NCBI RefSeq assembly: GCF_038002825.1
Contig: NZ_JBBODF010000002.1
Coordinates: forward strand, 1 to 64,000
Direction: 5' to 3'
From: Paenibacillus sp. FSL H8-0048
GTDB taxonomy: Bacteria; Bacillota; Bacilli; Paenibacillales; Paenibacillaceae
DNA: 64,000 nt
Part shown: piece by piece, positions 1 to 8,624 of the stretch
Position numbering within the stretch: position 1 is the first letter of the stretch
Layout: every line of letters starts with the position of its first letter
Translations under genes and position numbers: made by a program
Notes under the pieces: generated by a model
The model's database searches: none
What the model saw: the letters and a program-made list of their open reading frames with translations, nothing else
Told to the model about the DNA's origin: nothing

Positions 1-66
1 CTGTTTTCCACATACATTGGGCCCATATTCCGCTGTAACAGCCCATTATATTCGGTTTCAAGCATT
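1..66. repeat. Left-edge copy of the 51-bp hairpin repeat family
   Basis: The first bases (ctgttttccacatacatt, then ggggccc-like sequence) nearly match the first unit of the tandem array at 63178-63203. A second, degenerate unit with ttcggtttcaagcat follows about 52 bases later, the same period as in the 63 kb array. The element is cut by the window start, so its full copy number is unknown. It holds no gene. Confidence 0.6.
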
Positions 67-196
67 CCCTCAGCCTTCAGTCATATTCAGCATCTTAGCA
101 TCTTAGTTATTCTACGAATCATTCAAAGGAACTCTTATCTACAATTCACACTAACCTTTTCCACAGCAGCAGGAAACTATAGTTTCCTATACATAC

Positions 197-236
197 AAAA
201 AAACGCCAACCCATGCATCCCTGCATTCGTTGACGT
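197..236 (-). terminator. Rho-independent terminator of the ABC exporter operon
   Basis: Read on the minus strand, ACGTCAAC pairs with GTTGGCGT (one U-G pair) around a loop that itself contains TGCA inverted repeats. A run of seven T follows. It lies just after the permease stop at 252. Confidence 0.75.
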
Positions 237-251
237 CTTACTGAATCAGAC

Positions 252-1064
252 TTACGTCCGGCGCATATACGCACGCACGGTAATCGGAGCAAAGACCGCC
301 ACAATCACAGCGGCTCCGATCAGGGAATAGACCAGATCACTGCCTACCGTTCCATGATTGACCAGTTCACGGACAGCAGTGACCAGATGCGAGATCGGAT
401 TGTTATTCACGAACCACTGAAGCCATTTCGGCATCGTCTCAACCGGCACGAAGGCATTCGAGAGGAAGGTTAGCGGGAATAACACGATCATAGAAATCCC
501 CTGTACACTGGATGCCGTGCGGGCGATCACGCCGAAAAAGGCAAAGATCCAGCTGATGGCCCAGGAGCATCCGATGACCAGAACCGCCGCCAGGGCAACC
601 CCGCCGATGCCGCCTTCCGGCCGCAAGCCCATGATGTAGCCCATTACGAAGGTGAGTACTGTAGCAATCGTGTAGCGTATAGTATCTGCAAGCAGTGCTC
701 CTGCGAGAGGGGCAATCCGGGCAATCGGCAGCGATTTGAAGCGGTCGAACACCCCTTTCTCCATGTCCTCCCGCAGCTGGACACCGGTGACGACAGAGGT
801 CGTGATTACGGTCTGCACCAAGATTCCCGGAATGATTACCGGCAGATAACTTGCCACATCACCGGCAATTGCCCCGCCGAAAATATACGTGAACATCAAG
901 GTGAATATAATCGGCTGAAACGTGACGTCAAACAATTGCTCCGGTGTACGCCGGATCTTGAGCAGTCCTCTGTAGGCCATCGTAAAGGAATTTCGTACCG
1001 TCTGGCCGAAGCTGGTACGGTTTTTTAAATTACGGTCTACACCCGGCTTGATTAATGTACTCAT
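252..1064 (-). CDS. ABC-2 type exporter permease (DrrB-like)
   Basis: This 270-residue integral membrane protein should be the transmembrane half of a drug/lipid exporter. It has a hydrophilic N-terminus followed by about six hydrophobic segments (near residues 48-68, 70-92, 118-142, 152-182, 188-206 and 240-262). The segment NAFVPVETMPKWLQWFVN is typical of the ABC-2 permease family. Its ATG has a GGAGGGAG box and overlaps the stop of the ATPase gene upstream by 4 bases, so the two are translationally coupled. The DrrAB family exports daunorubicin-like or other hydrophobic compounds; the substrate here cannot be read from sequence. Confidence 0.9.
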   Translation of the reverse strand: MSTLIKPGVDRNLKNRTSFGQTVRNSFTMAYRGLLKIRRTPEQLFDVTFQPIIFTLMFTYIFGGAIAGDVASYLPVIIPGILVQTVITTSVVTGVQLREDMEKGVFDRFKSLPIARIAPLAGALLADTIRYTIATVLTFVMGYIMGLRPEGGIGGVALAAVLVIGCSWAISWIFAFFGVIARTASSVQGISMIVLFPLTFLSNAFVPVETMPKWLQWFVNNNPISHLVTAVRELVNHGTVGSDLVYSLIGAAVIVAVFAPITVRAYMRRT

Positions 1065-2083
1065 GCTAATACTCCCTCCTTCTTCTGCGCGCTATCCGGG
1101 ACAAGCCCCGCAGCTTCCTTGACGCCATAACCGGTCAAGGTCAGGAATACTTCATCCAGCGTCGGCTTCTGCACACTCATCTCAAGCAGCGGTATGCCTG
1201 CCTCACGAAGGGCGATCAGCAGGTCGGTTACCCGGTCCACGTTCCCCATCGGTGCGATAATTTTGGCTGCTTCTGCCGACAGGTTAGAGCGTCCCTGAAG
1301 CACCTGCTCCACAATCTGCCGCGCCTTCAGCAACTGCTGCGGATGGACCACCTTCAAGTGAAGCGAGGAGTTGCCCACCGAGCTCTTGAGTTCATCAACG
1401 GTTCCCTCTGCGACCACCTTACCGGTATCAATTACGGCAATCCGGTCCGCCAGTTGATCCGCTTCCTCCAGATATTGGGTCGTCAGCAGGACCGTCGATC
1501 CCGTATTCACCAGCCTGCGGATCGTCTCCCACATCTGATTGCGCGTCCGGGGATCAAGCCCCGTTGTCGGCTCATCCAGGAAGATAAGCGGCGGCTGCGC
1601 AATTAGACTGGCCGCCAGATCCAGCCGCCGGCGCATCCCTCCGGAGAAATTCTTCAGCGGGCGCTTCGCTGCTTCCGTCAAGCCGAATTCCTCCAGCAGC
1701 TCAGAAGCCTTGCTGCGTGACTCCGCACGGCCCAGGCCATGCAGCCTGGAGAAGATCACCAGGTTCTCCGTCGCGCTAAGCGATTCATCCACCGATGCAT
1801 ATTGACCCGTCACTCCAATTAACTGACGCACGATCTGCGGTTCTTTTGCCACATCATGTCCGAAGATACGCGCCGAACCTGCGTCAGGCCGGAGGAGGGT
1901 AGCCAGCATGCGAATTACGGTTGTCTTCCCGGCACCATTGGGACCCAGCACCCCATAGATCATTCCTGTGCCTACCTTGAGATCCACACCATCCACGGCC
2001 CGGTTGCTCCCGTAGATTTTGACCAATCCCTGCGCTTCAATGGCGTAGCTGCCGCCCTGCCCTGCTGCTTGTGTCTGCTTCAT
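1061..2083 (-). CDS. ABC exporter ATP-binding protein (DrrA-like)
   Basis: This 340-residue cytoplasmic ATPase powers the permease encoded next. Walker A GPNGAGKTT is at residues 47-55, the signature SGGMRRRLDLA near 147, and Walker B LIFLDEPTTGLD near 168. The switch region reads TTQYLEEADQLADR, with Gln where many ABC proteins have His; this is usual in DrrA-type proteins. A C-terminal extension after residue 225 contains LDEVFLTLTG, another family hallmark. The start has an AAGGAGG box. It is the first gene of a two-gene operon ending at the terminator at 197-236. Confidence 0.93.
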   Translation of the reverse strand: MKQTQAAGQGGSYAIEAQGLVKIYGSNRAVDGVDLKVGTGMIYGVLGPNGAGKTTVIRMLATLLRPDAGSARIFGHDVAKEPQIVRQLIGVTGQYASVDESLSATENLVIFSRLHGLGRAESRSKASELLEEFGLTEAAKRPLKNFSGGMRRRLDLAASLIAQPPLIFLDEPTTGLDPRTRNQMWETIRRLVNTGSTVLLTTQYLEEADQLADRIAVIDTGKVVAEGTVDELKSSVGNSSLHLKVVHPQQLLKARQIVEQVLQGRSNLSAEAAKIIAPMGNVDRVTDLLIALREAGIPLLEMSVQKPTLDEVFLTLTGYGVKEAAGLVPDSAQKKEGVLA

Positions 2084-2200
2084 GTTTTATTCCTCCTTGA
2101 TTGCTGAATCTATAAGGATAGTAACCGGCATATGTAAACTGAATTTAAACCTCCTTCTACTCTGCCCGGTTGCTGTTTCCCTATCCCATTAAACCAAAAA

Positions 2201-2220
2201 TCCGATCCCTTGGGATCGGA
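2201..2220 (-). terminator. Terminator after the lipoprotein gene
   Basis: TCCGATCCC and GGGATCGGA form a perfect 9-bp stem with a two-base loop. On the minus strand TTTTTGG follows. It lies 45 bases past the stop at 2265. A second small inverted repeat (gtacgc/gcgtac) sits between them at about 2229-2246. Confidence 0.8.
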
Positions 2221-2264
2221 CTTGCGGAGTACGCTTGCAGGCGTACCTCTATATACAGTTCTCC

Positions 2265-2810
2265 TTAGTCATAGCCGCCTTCAGCTTCGGGCAATGCCTG
2301 GTACTCTTCTTTACCGGCTACGATGTCTGCGATGAAGGTCCGCAGCTCCAGCAGTTGCTCTGCATCTGCCGTAAGCTCACAATTCTCGCCGGACCAGGAC
2401 CAGTTCCGTGTGAATCCGTTGACGGTGATCCTCCAGCTGTCCTCCTGATAAGGGACCACCGCACAGCCCTGCTTGAGAGGCACAAGCTCCAGCTTCCCCA
2501 TGATGTGAATGGCTCTCATCCGCTCATAGATGCTGCGCATTTCATCTTCGGTCAGCATAATATCCGCTGTGGCCGTTCCGTTCATGATCAGATCTTTTAC
2601 CACAGTATCCTGATACGTGTTGATCTCATTCTTGTTGACCTCCCCATACCCGTACCGGACGAGAAAATCGAAATCAGCAGGCATCTCTTCAGGCATCTCT
2701 CCCAATACCTCCGGCTGCTCCGGAGCGGGTTGTGCATCCTTATTCGTGCTACAGCCAGCAATGACCAGTGCAGCCAGCAGCAAGTAAAATATGTGCTTCA
2801 GGTTAGTCAC
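2265..2810 (-). CDS. Putative lipoprotein of unknown function
   Basis: A short protein with an N-terminal lipoprotein signal, KHIFYLLLAALVIAGC, where the lipobox VIAGC predicts lipidation of the Cys and anchoring outside the membrane. The rest is acidic and soluble, with no fold I recognise. The start is ambiguous. There is no ATG near the signal peptide. A GTG at 2810 lies inside the GGAGGTG box, while a CTG at 2801 is ideally spaced (8 bases) from that GGAGG. I annotate from the GTG (181 aa). It begins just after the stop of the upstream APH-family gene, so the two probably share a transcript. Confidence 0.7.
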   Translation of the reverse strand: MTNLKHIFYLLLAALVIAGCSTNKDAQPAPEQPEVLGEMPEEMPADFDFLVRYGYGEVNKNEINTYQDTVVKDLIMNGTATADIMLTEDEMRSIYERMRAIHIMGKLELVPLKQGCAVVPYQEDSWRITVNGFTRNWSWSGENCELTADAEQLLELRTFIADIVAGKEEYQALPEAEGGYD

Positions 2811-2817
2811 CTCCACC

Positions 2818-3732
2818 TTAATCCGATAGCGCCCGCATGATGTTAGATTTCGCCTCTGCCGCAACCGCTTCATTTCCGTCATCGGCCGCTTGCATGAAGA
2901 TCAGCATGGGGATGTATACCGCCATCAGCCGCGCCAGCAGCTTCGTGTCCTCGTCCGCTCCTCCGTACGTTTCGAAAAACACGCCGCGGGCGTACGGTGG
3001 TAAAAAGCTATAAGCAACGCTCAAATCGCAAGCCGGATGGCCTACGCTCAGATCACCCCAATCAATGATGCCGGAGACGATCCCGTTCTCATTCACAAGC
3101 ATATTTTTGAAATGAAGATCGCCATGCAGCAGTACATTTACCTCCTCCACACGGTCCTGTTGCAGCCTGCTGATATACGCCTCGATCCTACCTGACTCCG
3201 CCGGCGATAGGTGTTCAACCAACTTCGATAGAAAGCCCTCCATTTTCACTTTGCGCGATGCGATGTCCGTCAAGCTCCGATGATCTTGCTGAACTCCGTA
3301 CTTCAGCGCCGTATCGACCGGAAACTCATGCAATCTCCGCAAAAATTCCGCCAGCGTCTCTGCCGATAAAGCCCGGCGTTCTTCCGTCAAACCGACTGGA
3401 AACTCTCCTGGCACGTGGGCATAGCCAAGAAAGGGTGCCGGATATTCGTCACTTGCTTCGCCATAAAACAACGGTTTCGGATAGGGGATGGTCAAATAGG
3501 CCGCCAGCTTCGGCAGCAGCTTCCCTTCCATACGAATCGCGCCAACTGCAAACGTCCTTCTTGGAAACCGGAACACGTACTCGTCACCGATGAGAAAAAC
3601 CGTATTGTCCCAGCCCCAGCCTAGTCGCTTCACTTGCTTCGATGACAGCTCTGGGAATTGCCTGCCGATCAGCGTCCGCGCCTGCTCTTCGTTAACCTCC
3701 CACTCCGCATCCCATACATTCGTTCCTCCCAT
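2818..3732 (-). CDS. Aminoglycoside phosphotransferase-family (APH) kinase
   Basis: A 304-residue small-molecule kinase fold. The catalytic loop LLHGDLHFKNML near residue 204 and the metal-binding IIDWGDL near 225 are the APH/choline kinase hallmarks. The N-terminal lobe includes GWGWDNTVFLIG and a conserved FRFPRR. Family members phosphorylate aminoglycosides, macrolides, homoserine or other hydroxyl compounds. The LGWGWDNTVF opening is closest in style to the APH/MPH group, but the substrate is not decided by sequence. The start has a GAGGAGGAAG box. The lipoprotein gene follows within 10 bases. Confidence 0.85.
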   Translation of the reverse strand: MGGTNVWDAEWEVNEEQARTLIGRQFPELSSKQVKRLGWGWDNTVFLIGDEYVFRFPRRTFAVGAIRMEGKLLPKLAAYLTIPYPKPLFYGEASDEYPAPFLGYAHVPGEFPVGLTEERRALSAETLAEFLRRLHEFPVDTALKYGVQQDHRSLTDIASRKVKMEGFLSKLVEHLSPAESGRIEAYISRLQQDRVEEVNVLLHGDLHFKNMLVNENGIVSGIIDWGDLSVGHPACDLSVAYSFLPPYARGVFFETYGGADEDTKLLARLMAVYIPMLIFMQAADDGNEAVAAEAKSNIMRALSD

Positions 3733-3991
3733 GAATTGTCTTCCTCCTCGTTCATTATGTACTATAGTAACGCCAACCCTTGATTCCGGTAATCCCGGTG
3801 CGTGATGATATCCGGTTCAATATAGCCTAATCCTTCCTCTCAGCTAATTACCTGTTATGTATATCTGCCTTCCACCCAGCAAAAAGGCCGGGGCCACAGT
3901 CACCTGTGTCCGCCAGCCCAGTATATCATGTCTAACGCCATCTCTTCACCTCTGCCTAAGCGGCGCCCGGTCCCGCTGGATACTTGCACCA

Positions 3992-4873
3992 TTAAGGTCG
4001 CTTAACTTCCCGCACCGGAATCCATATTTCACTTTTAAAAGCTAATGAGTCGGTATCCTTGCTTTCATTCCATAGAAGCTCCGGCCCCTCGACCTGCTCA
4101 TAATTGGAAGAGGGGAACCATTCGGAATAGATCCGGCCCCAGATATTCTGAAGTGTGTCCGGAAACGGCCCCACTGCTTCGAATACAGCCCACGTAGACA
4201 CAGGAACCTCAAGCTTGGCGTAGGATGGCGGAGCTTCCAGAGTGGTGGCAACACCAATATAATGATCCAGCTCCCCGCGTTCCTCCATCCGTCCTTTCGA
4301 GAAATTCACCGATGCGCTGATTATTCCCGCCGGAATGATATTCGACAGCCCCTTCAGCTCATCGATCATCTCCATATTCAGACTCTGCCACATGGCAGCG
4401 ATCTCCGGGTTCACCCCGCTGAACTGGATGGCTACCCTTTTCTTGAGTCCAACGATTCGGAAGGCCTCTTTCTCCTCTATGCGGTAATTCATTTCACTGC
4501 CTCCTCTAATGGTTAATTGAAAGGTCATTCGAGGAAAGGCCTTCAGGGGTGTCCCTGCCGTTCTTGCTTCTGAAGGCGTTACGCCGTGAAGCTGCTGAAA
4601 GGCTTTGGTGAATGCATCCGGTGAAGTGTATCCATACTCCAGAGCAACATCAATAATGCGGTGCTGGCTCCCCTGCAGCTTGAAGGCAGCCAACGTAAGA
4701 CGTCTGCGGCGGATATATTCGGAGAGCGGAATACCGGCCCGGAAGGAGAACATCCGTGTAAAATGATACTCCGAGCATAACGCGTAGCCTGCAGCCACTT
4801 TTACATCGATCTCGTCGTCCAGGTGCTCTTCAATGTAGAAGAGTGCAGCATTCATATCTTCCAGCAGGTTCAT
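3992..4873 (-). CDS. AraC-family regulator with GyrI-like effector domain
   Basis: A 293-residue transcription factor. The first 110 residues hold two helix-turn-helix units of the AraC type (VAAGYALCSEYHFTRMFS and IDVALEYGYTSPDAFTKAFQ, followed by GVTPSEAR). The C-terminal 150 residues, starting at YRIEEKEAFRIVGLKKRV, resemble the GyrI/Rob-type small-molecule binding domain that senses lipophilic or cationic ligands. I start at the ATG at 4873, preceded by GGGAGGTATACG; a longer reading to 4897 lacks a site. The target is unknown. The nearest gene on the other strand is the phosphatidyltransferase at 5065. Confidence 0.88.
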   Translation of the reverse strand: MNLLEDMNAALFYIEEHLDDEIDVKVAAGYALCSEYHFTRMFSFRAGIPLSEYIRRRRLTLAAFKLQGSQHRIIDVALEYGYTSPDAFTKAFQQLHGVTPSEARTAGTPLKAFPRMTFQLTIRGGSEMNYRIEEKEAFRIVGLKKRVAIQFSGVNPEIAAMWQSLNMEMIDELKGLSNIIPAGIISASVNFSKGRMEERGELDHYIGVATTLEAPPSYAKLEVPVSTWAVFEAVGPFPDTLQNIWGRIYSEWFPSSNYEQVEGPELLWNESKDTDSLAFKSEIWIPVREVKRP

Positions 4874-5064
4874 CGTATACCTCCCTTTCCTCCCCATCAG
4901 CTTAACAGCTCTGCCGGGGCAGCATCCGACAGTTCCTGCACCATATTAACGGGTACTTTCTTATTCAAGACAATCCGCAAATTTAGAGGCATAATGAAAC
5001 ATAGAATGTATACGAATAAGCGAGACAGGAAGTCCCCATTACGCGGCTAAAAAAGGAGGTTGCC

Positions 5065-5598
5065 ATGAAGCTTCTCCCCAACTGCATCACGCTCAGCCGG
5101 ATCGGGCTGGCTCTTCTGCTGCTGTACCTGAGGCCGCTGGGCACAGGCTTCACTGTAGTCTACCTCCTGTGCGGAATTACCGATATGCTGGATGGTCCGA
5201 TTGCCCGAATGACCGGTACGGTTAGCAGCTTCGGTGCCAAGCTCGATTCCGTGGCCGATATGACGCTGGCTGGCACTGCACTCTATACCTTATATCCGTT
5301 CCTTGGTCTGACCCCCGGCCTCATCCTGTGGATCGTGCTGATAGCCGTCATCCGGGGAACCTCCATCCTGACCGCGCTGTGTAAATTCAGCACCTACGGC
5401 AGCATTCATACCTACGGGAACAAGCTGGCCGGATTGCTGCTATTCCTTACACCATTGCTGCTTCCCCATGTGAATCAGGCGATCTGGACAATAGCTGTAT
5501 GCTCAGTAGCCACTCTATCTGCAATCGAGGAACTGATCCTGCTTCTGATCGCAAGTGAGCTGCAGTTGGACCGCAAGGGACTGTATGTGCGGCGCTGA
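5065..5598 (+). CDS. CDP-alcohol phosphatidyltransferase
   Basis: A 177-residue membrane enzyme that would transfer a phosphatidyl group from CDP-diacylglycerol to an alcohol. The full family signature is visible near residues 39-66: D-x2-DG-x2-AR-x8-G-x3-D-x3-D, read as DMLDGPIARMTG, then GAKLDSVAD. The remainder consists of about five hydrophobic segments. It is somewhat shorter and more divergent than housekeeping PgsA, so it may be an accessory phospholipid synthase. RBS AAAAGGAGG is well placed. It is convergent with the amidase at 5604, with only five bases between stops. Confidence 0.88.
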   Translation: MKLLPNCITLSRIGLALLLLYLRPLGTGFTVVYLLCGITDMLDGPIARMTGTVSSFGAKLDSVADMTLAGTALYTLYPFLGLTPGLILWIVLIAVIRGTSILTALCKFSTYGSIHTYGNKLAGLLLFLTPLLLPHVNQAIWTIAVCSVATLSAIEELILLLIASELQLDRKGLYVRR

Positions 5599-5603
5599 TC
5601 ATC

Positions 5604-6350
5604 TCACTCCAGCCCCAAATACTCCCTAATCCCATCTATAACAGCGGAGGCCACGCTCTCCTGGAACACGGAGGTCCACATCTTCGCCTCGTCGCCGGGA
5701 TTGGTTAGATACCCCAGCTCCAGCAGCACCGACGGCATTACCGTATCGCGCAGAACGAAGAAATTCCCCTTCTTCACGCCGCGGTCTTTAAGGCCGGTAG
5801 CTTGAATGACATGCTTATGTATCGTCTCGGCCCAAGCCAAGGATTCTTCATGATAATAAAAGGTTTCTGTACCCGAGGCCGATGCATCCTCATAGGTATT
5901 ACCATGAATGGAGATGAACAAGTCTGCGGGCAGGTTATTGGCGAACTGGGGCCGGAATAGCTCTTGTGAGGAAATAAAAGCATCCCCGGTCCGGGTAAGC
6001 AGGATCTCAAGCTGCGGGTCCTGCTCCACCCTGGCAGCGATTTGCTCTGACAGGTTCAGATTAAACTCCTTCTCCAGGCGTCCGCTTACAGAGACTGCCC
6101 CGGGATCTTCGCCGCCGTGCCCCGGATCTACTACAACCTTATAGACCTTGCCCTGGTAGGGCTGGCTGCTGCGCTGCGGCTGACCGCCTGATCTGGCAGA
6201 TGGTGCATGGAGAGCAGTATCCTCAGCCGGGCCCGCACTGAGGCTGGTACTGGCAATGTTCCCGCCTGATCCGCTGTCTGCCCCATTACTGCATGCCGCC
6301 AGTAACAGCAGGGTGAGCCATGCGGCAGCTATCAGGTACCTTTTCCTCAT
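5604..6350 (-). CDS. N-acetylmuramoyl-L-alanine amidase lipoprotein (Amidase_3)
   Basis: A 248-residue cell-wall hydrolase. The signal LTLLLLAAC gives a lipobox with Cys near residue 20, followed by a Ser/Gly-rich linker to about residue 70. The zinc amidase domain starts at VVVDPGHGGEDPGA (first zinc His), has KEFNLNLSEQIAARV with the second ligand (E), ISIHGNT with the third (H), and SVLLELGYLTNPGDE with the catalytic Glu. It should cleave the bond between MurNAc and the stem peptide at the outer membrane face. Its start overlaps the stop of the SMR gene upstream by 4 bases, so it is the last gene of a five-gene operon. Confidence 0.9.
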   Translation of the reverse strand: MRKRYLIAAAWLTLLLLAACSNGADSGSGGNIASTSLSAGPAEDTALHAPSARSGGQPQRSSQPYQGKVYKVVVDPGHGGEDPGAVSVSGRLEKEFNLNLSEQIAARVEQDPQLEILLTRTGDAFISSQELFRPQFANNLPADLFISIHGNTYEDASASGTETFYYHEESLAWAETIHKHVIQATGLKDRGVKKGNFFVLRDTVMPSVLLELGYLTNPGDEAKMWTSVFQESVASAVIDGIREYLGLE

Positions 6351-6715
6351 TCGGATGACTCCTTCCTGCTCATTTCAGGGGTGCTCTCCCGGACGGCCTT
6401 ATCCGGTGAATTCAGCAGCACCAGCCCTCCGATGATAATCAGCAGACTGATGCCGGTGAGCAGATTGAACGGATCATTCCAGATCAGGATGCCGATCAAT
6501 GCCGTCAACGCCGTCCCCACTCCAGACCAGATGGCATAAGCCAGGCTTAGAGGTATGGTGCGAAGGCTGATCGATAAGCAGTAAAAAGCCAGGCCCATTC
6601 CAAGCACCACTCCGATCGACGGCAGCACACTGCTGAAACCATTGGAGAGCTTAAGCATAGTCGTACCGAAGATTTCCGACATAATAGCGATGCTTAGCGC
6701 GAAGTAACCTCTCAT
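6347..6715 (-). CDS. SMR-family efflux subunit (second of pair)
   Basis: A 122-residue, four-helix small multidrug resistance protein. The proton/substrate-coupling Glu is in IMSEIFGTTMLK (about residue 14), and helix 3 carries the SMR signature AYAIWSGVGTALTALIG. A charged 15-residue tail (SPDKAVRESTPEMSRKE) extends past helix 4. It starts 2 bases after the stop of the first SMR gene. Pairs like this (EbrAB, YkkCD) usually act as antiparallel heterodimers exporting cationic compounds. Helix 1 SEIFGTT is of the Qac type. Confidence 0.9.
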   Translation of the reverse strand: MRGYFALSIAIMSEIFGTTMLKLSNGFSSVLPSIGVVLGMGLAFYCLSISLRTIPLSLAYAIWSGVGTALTALIGILIWNDPFNLLTGISLLIIIGGLVLLNSPDKAVRESTPEMSRKESSE

Positions 6716-6717
6716 CT

Positions 6718-7041
6718 CTACACCCCCGTTGACAGCTTCAGCAGAATCACACCGCCGATGATGAGGATTAAGCCTGCTATTTTTCGCACATTCAGACGTT
6801 CCTTATAGACCAGTACACCAACCAGTGCGGTTAACGCCGTTCCTACGCCGGACCAGATGGCATAAGCTGTCCCTAGAGGGATCTCCTTCAGCGCCAGCGA
6901 CAGATTGAAGAACGCCAGCCCCATGCCGGCGGCCACCGCTATGGAGGGAAGCAGCTTTTTGAACCCGTTCGATGCCTTCAGCATGGAGCTGCCGAAGACC
7001 TCGCTCACAATGGCTAACGCTAATAACATATAAGCATTCAA
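6718..7041 (-). CDS. SMR-family efflux subunit (first of pair)
   Basis: A 107-residue SMR protein of canonical length with four transmembrane helices. The essential Glu is in AIVSEVFGSSMLKASNGF, and helix 3 reads GTAYAIWSGVGTALTALVG. It closely resembles the following gene, which points to a tandem duplication that now probably forms a heterodimer. RBS GGAGGCAATCC precedes the ATG. The esterase gene ends 16 bases upstream, so no room exists for a separate leader or riboswitch. Confidence 0.9.
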   Translation of the reverse strand: MNAYMLLALAIVSEVFGSSMLKASNGFKKLLPSIAVAAGMGLAFFNLSLALKEIPLGTAYAIWSGVGTALTALVGVLVYKERLNVRKIAGLILIIGGVILLKLSTGV

Positions 7042-7057
7042 TGGATTGCCTCCTAAC

Positions 7058-8194
7058 TCATGACCCTGACAAAAGTCCCCGGATATAGCAGCTTAGCTCC
7101 CTGGCAGTCTGCTCGTGCGCCGGCAGGCCCGGATGGGTCCGTGCTCCCATCGTTTCATTCGTCACATTCGGCAGCTGGAACACCGACACGTTCTTGTCGC
7201 CCGTAGACTTCATGTATTCATCCACTGCACGGTAGATCGCCGGCATCAGGGAGAGGCCCAGCATGCCATACACCCAGAGAAGATGCGCCCCGGGGTTATA
7301 GCTTCTCAGCTTCGCCAGGAACCTCGTAACCGCGGCCTCGAAGGCGGCCAGATCCTCCTCATGATAGCTTCCGTCTTCATTCAGCCGCTGCTTATAGATG
7401 CGCCCGGTGTCCTCATCCAGCCATTCCGGGGAGTTGAACGCGCCGTCATCATTGGTGCCCAGGTTAACTACTACCACATCCGGCTGCCAGGCCGCAAAAT
7501 CATTCATCGCATGCGCCCCGAGCGCTTCATTACGGGGACCGGTCAGCAGACCGCAGACCTGCTCGTAGATGTCAGGGATATTGCCTCCAGGATTGTTGTC
7601 CCAGCTGGAGAGCACTCCCCAGCCGCTCTGCGAGATCACCCTGAATTCGGCCTGCACGGCCCCGGCAGTTATCGCTGTGTAGTTATGAACGCCGCTGAAC
7701 CAGGCAGGAATCCAGTCCTCTTCACTTTTGGCGCCAATGACACCCTCACCTGATGTGATACTGTCACCGATGAACTCCAGCCGGAACGGCTTCGCTTCAA
7801 CAGGCAGGAAGCTGCCGTCAGTGCGGACCGCATGGAACTGGAGATAGGCGCCGGGATCGCCGCTCATCGCCTGAACCTCTTTTACAATCCGGATATTCTT
7901 CACCCGCTCAGGGCTCATTCCTCTGAATATGCAGACCCAGTGCCTTCCGGCATTCACCATCTGTCTGCTGACGGGAACGGAGTTGATCAGCACACTGATC
8001 CAGGACTCGTGATGATCGTAGCCGGACTCCACTTCAAGCCACAGCTCGGAGGCCTGGAGGTTCACTTCTATCGCACTGCCCGTCCAGAATAACGTCAGAG
8101 GGTTAAGCGCTCCGGTCGTTCTGCCATGAATCTTCAAGTGCTTGATCTCTGTCAAAGGCTGTACCTGTAACTGCAAATGCGAATTGTAGCTCAT
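7058..8194 (-). CDS. SGNH/GDSL-family esterase (CE2-like two-domain)
   Basis: A 378-residue enzyme with no signal peptide. The first 140 residues form a beta-rich jelly-roll-like region. The SGNH hydrolase part begins with FIGDSITSGEG (nucleophile Ser), continues with VVVNLGTNDDGAF (oxyanion Asn), and ends with THPGLPAHEQTA (catalytic His). This order matches CE2-type acetyl-carbohydrate esterases, so deacetylation of a sugar substrate is a reasonable inference. I choose the ATG at 8194, preceded by TGGAGGGAATAGA; a longer frame to 8260 has no site. The ATG overlaps the stop of the 85-aa gene (ATGA). Confidence 0.85.
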   Translation of the reverse strand: MSYNSHLQLQVQPLTEIKHLKIHGRTTGALNPLTLFWTGSAIEVNLQASELWLEVESGYDHHESWISVLINSVPVSRQMVNAGRHWVCIFRGMSPERVKNIRIVKEVQAMSGDPGAYLQFHAVRTDGSFLPVEAKPFRLEFIGDSITSGEGVIGAKSEEDWIPAWFSGVHNYTAITAGAVQAEFRVISQSGWGVLSSWDNNPGGNIPDIYEQVCGLLTGPRNEALGAHAMNDFAAWQPDVVVVNLGTNDDGAFNSPEWLDEDTGRIYKQRLNEDGSYHEEDLAAFEAAVTRFLAKLRSYNPGAHLLWVYGMLGLSLMPAIYRAVDEYMKSTGDKNVSVFQLPNVTNETMGARTHPGLPAHEQTARELSCYIRGLLSGS

Positions 8195-8448
8195 TCTATT
8201 CCCTCCAGTTTGCTGGCAATCGAGAAGCTGCGGACCTTCATCCACTTTCCGCCTACCCATTCGTCAACGGTGCCCTTCCGCGTTCTGACACAGAACTTAT
8301 GCGAGGTACCGCGGTCAAAGCCCGTTGCTTCATATAACAGGTCCTCGCCCTGCTGTCCCTTGAAATACACCTGCTTCAGGCCGAGTCTGTTCAATAGCTC
8401 CTGCTTCACACTGTCTGTATATTGGCGTGAGAATTCTTTTGTCATCAT
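8191..8448 (-). CDS. Small conserved-looking protein of unknown function
   Basis: An 85-residue soluble protein, not recognised. It is mildly basic, with an N-terminal helical part (FSRQYTDSVKQELLNRLGL) and a beta-rich C-terminal half (DLLYEATGFDRG, KFCVRTRKGTVDEWVGGKW). It has a clear AGGAGG box and is translationally coupled by an ATGA overlap to the esterase gene. It appears to be the first gene of the operon running to the amidase. No DNA-binding motif is obvious. Confidence 0.75.
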   Translation of the reverse strand: MMTKEFSRQYTDSVKQELLNRLGLKQVYFKGQQGEDLLYEATGFDRGTSHKFCVRTRKGTVDEWVGGKWMKVRSFSIASKLEGIE

Positions 8449-8560
8449 TGTCCTCCTGCTTGGTTTATCAACGGTTCAACTTCCCGGATGCTTCTTAGAG
8501 AATAACGTATATGCGGCGAATTTTCACCTTTATTTTTCACCAAACTGCCCTTAAATCCGG

Positions 8561-8590
8561 TTGATTTTGAACTCGGCCCTGTAATAGAAT
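8561..8590 (+). promoter_or_regulatory. Candidate sigma-A promoter of the LtaS-type gene
   Basis: TTGATT (8561-8566) and TAGAAT (8585-8590) are separated by 18 bases, about 35 bases before the start codon at 8625. This is a close but imperfect match to the vegetative consensus. Confidence 0.4.
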
Positions 8591-8624
8591 TAATGGATTA
8601 TATAGAAAAGGATGCGCATACGCA

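Noticed and set aside
8449..8624. Guanidine or other riboswitch ahead of the SMR operon
   Set aside because: The SMR genes lie four genes into the operon and this leader shows no riboswitch pattern; the SMR sequences are of the Qac type rather than the Gdx type.
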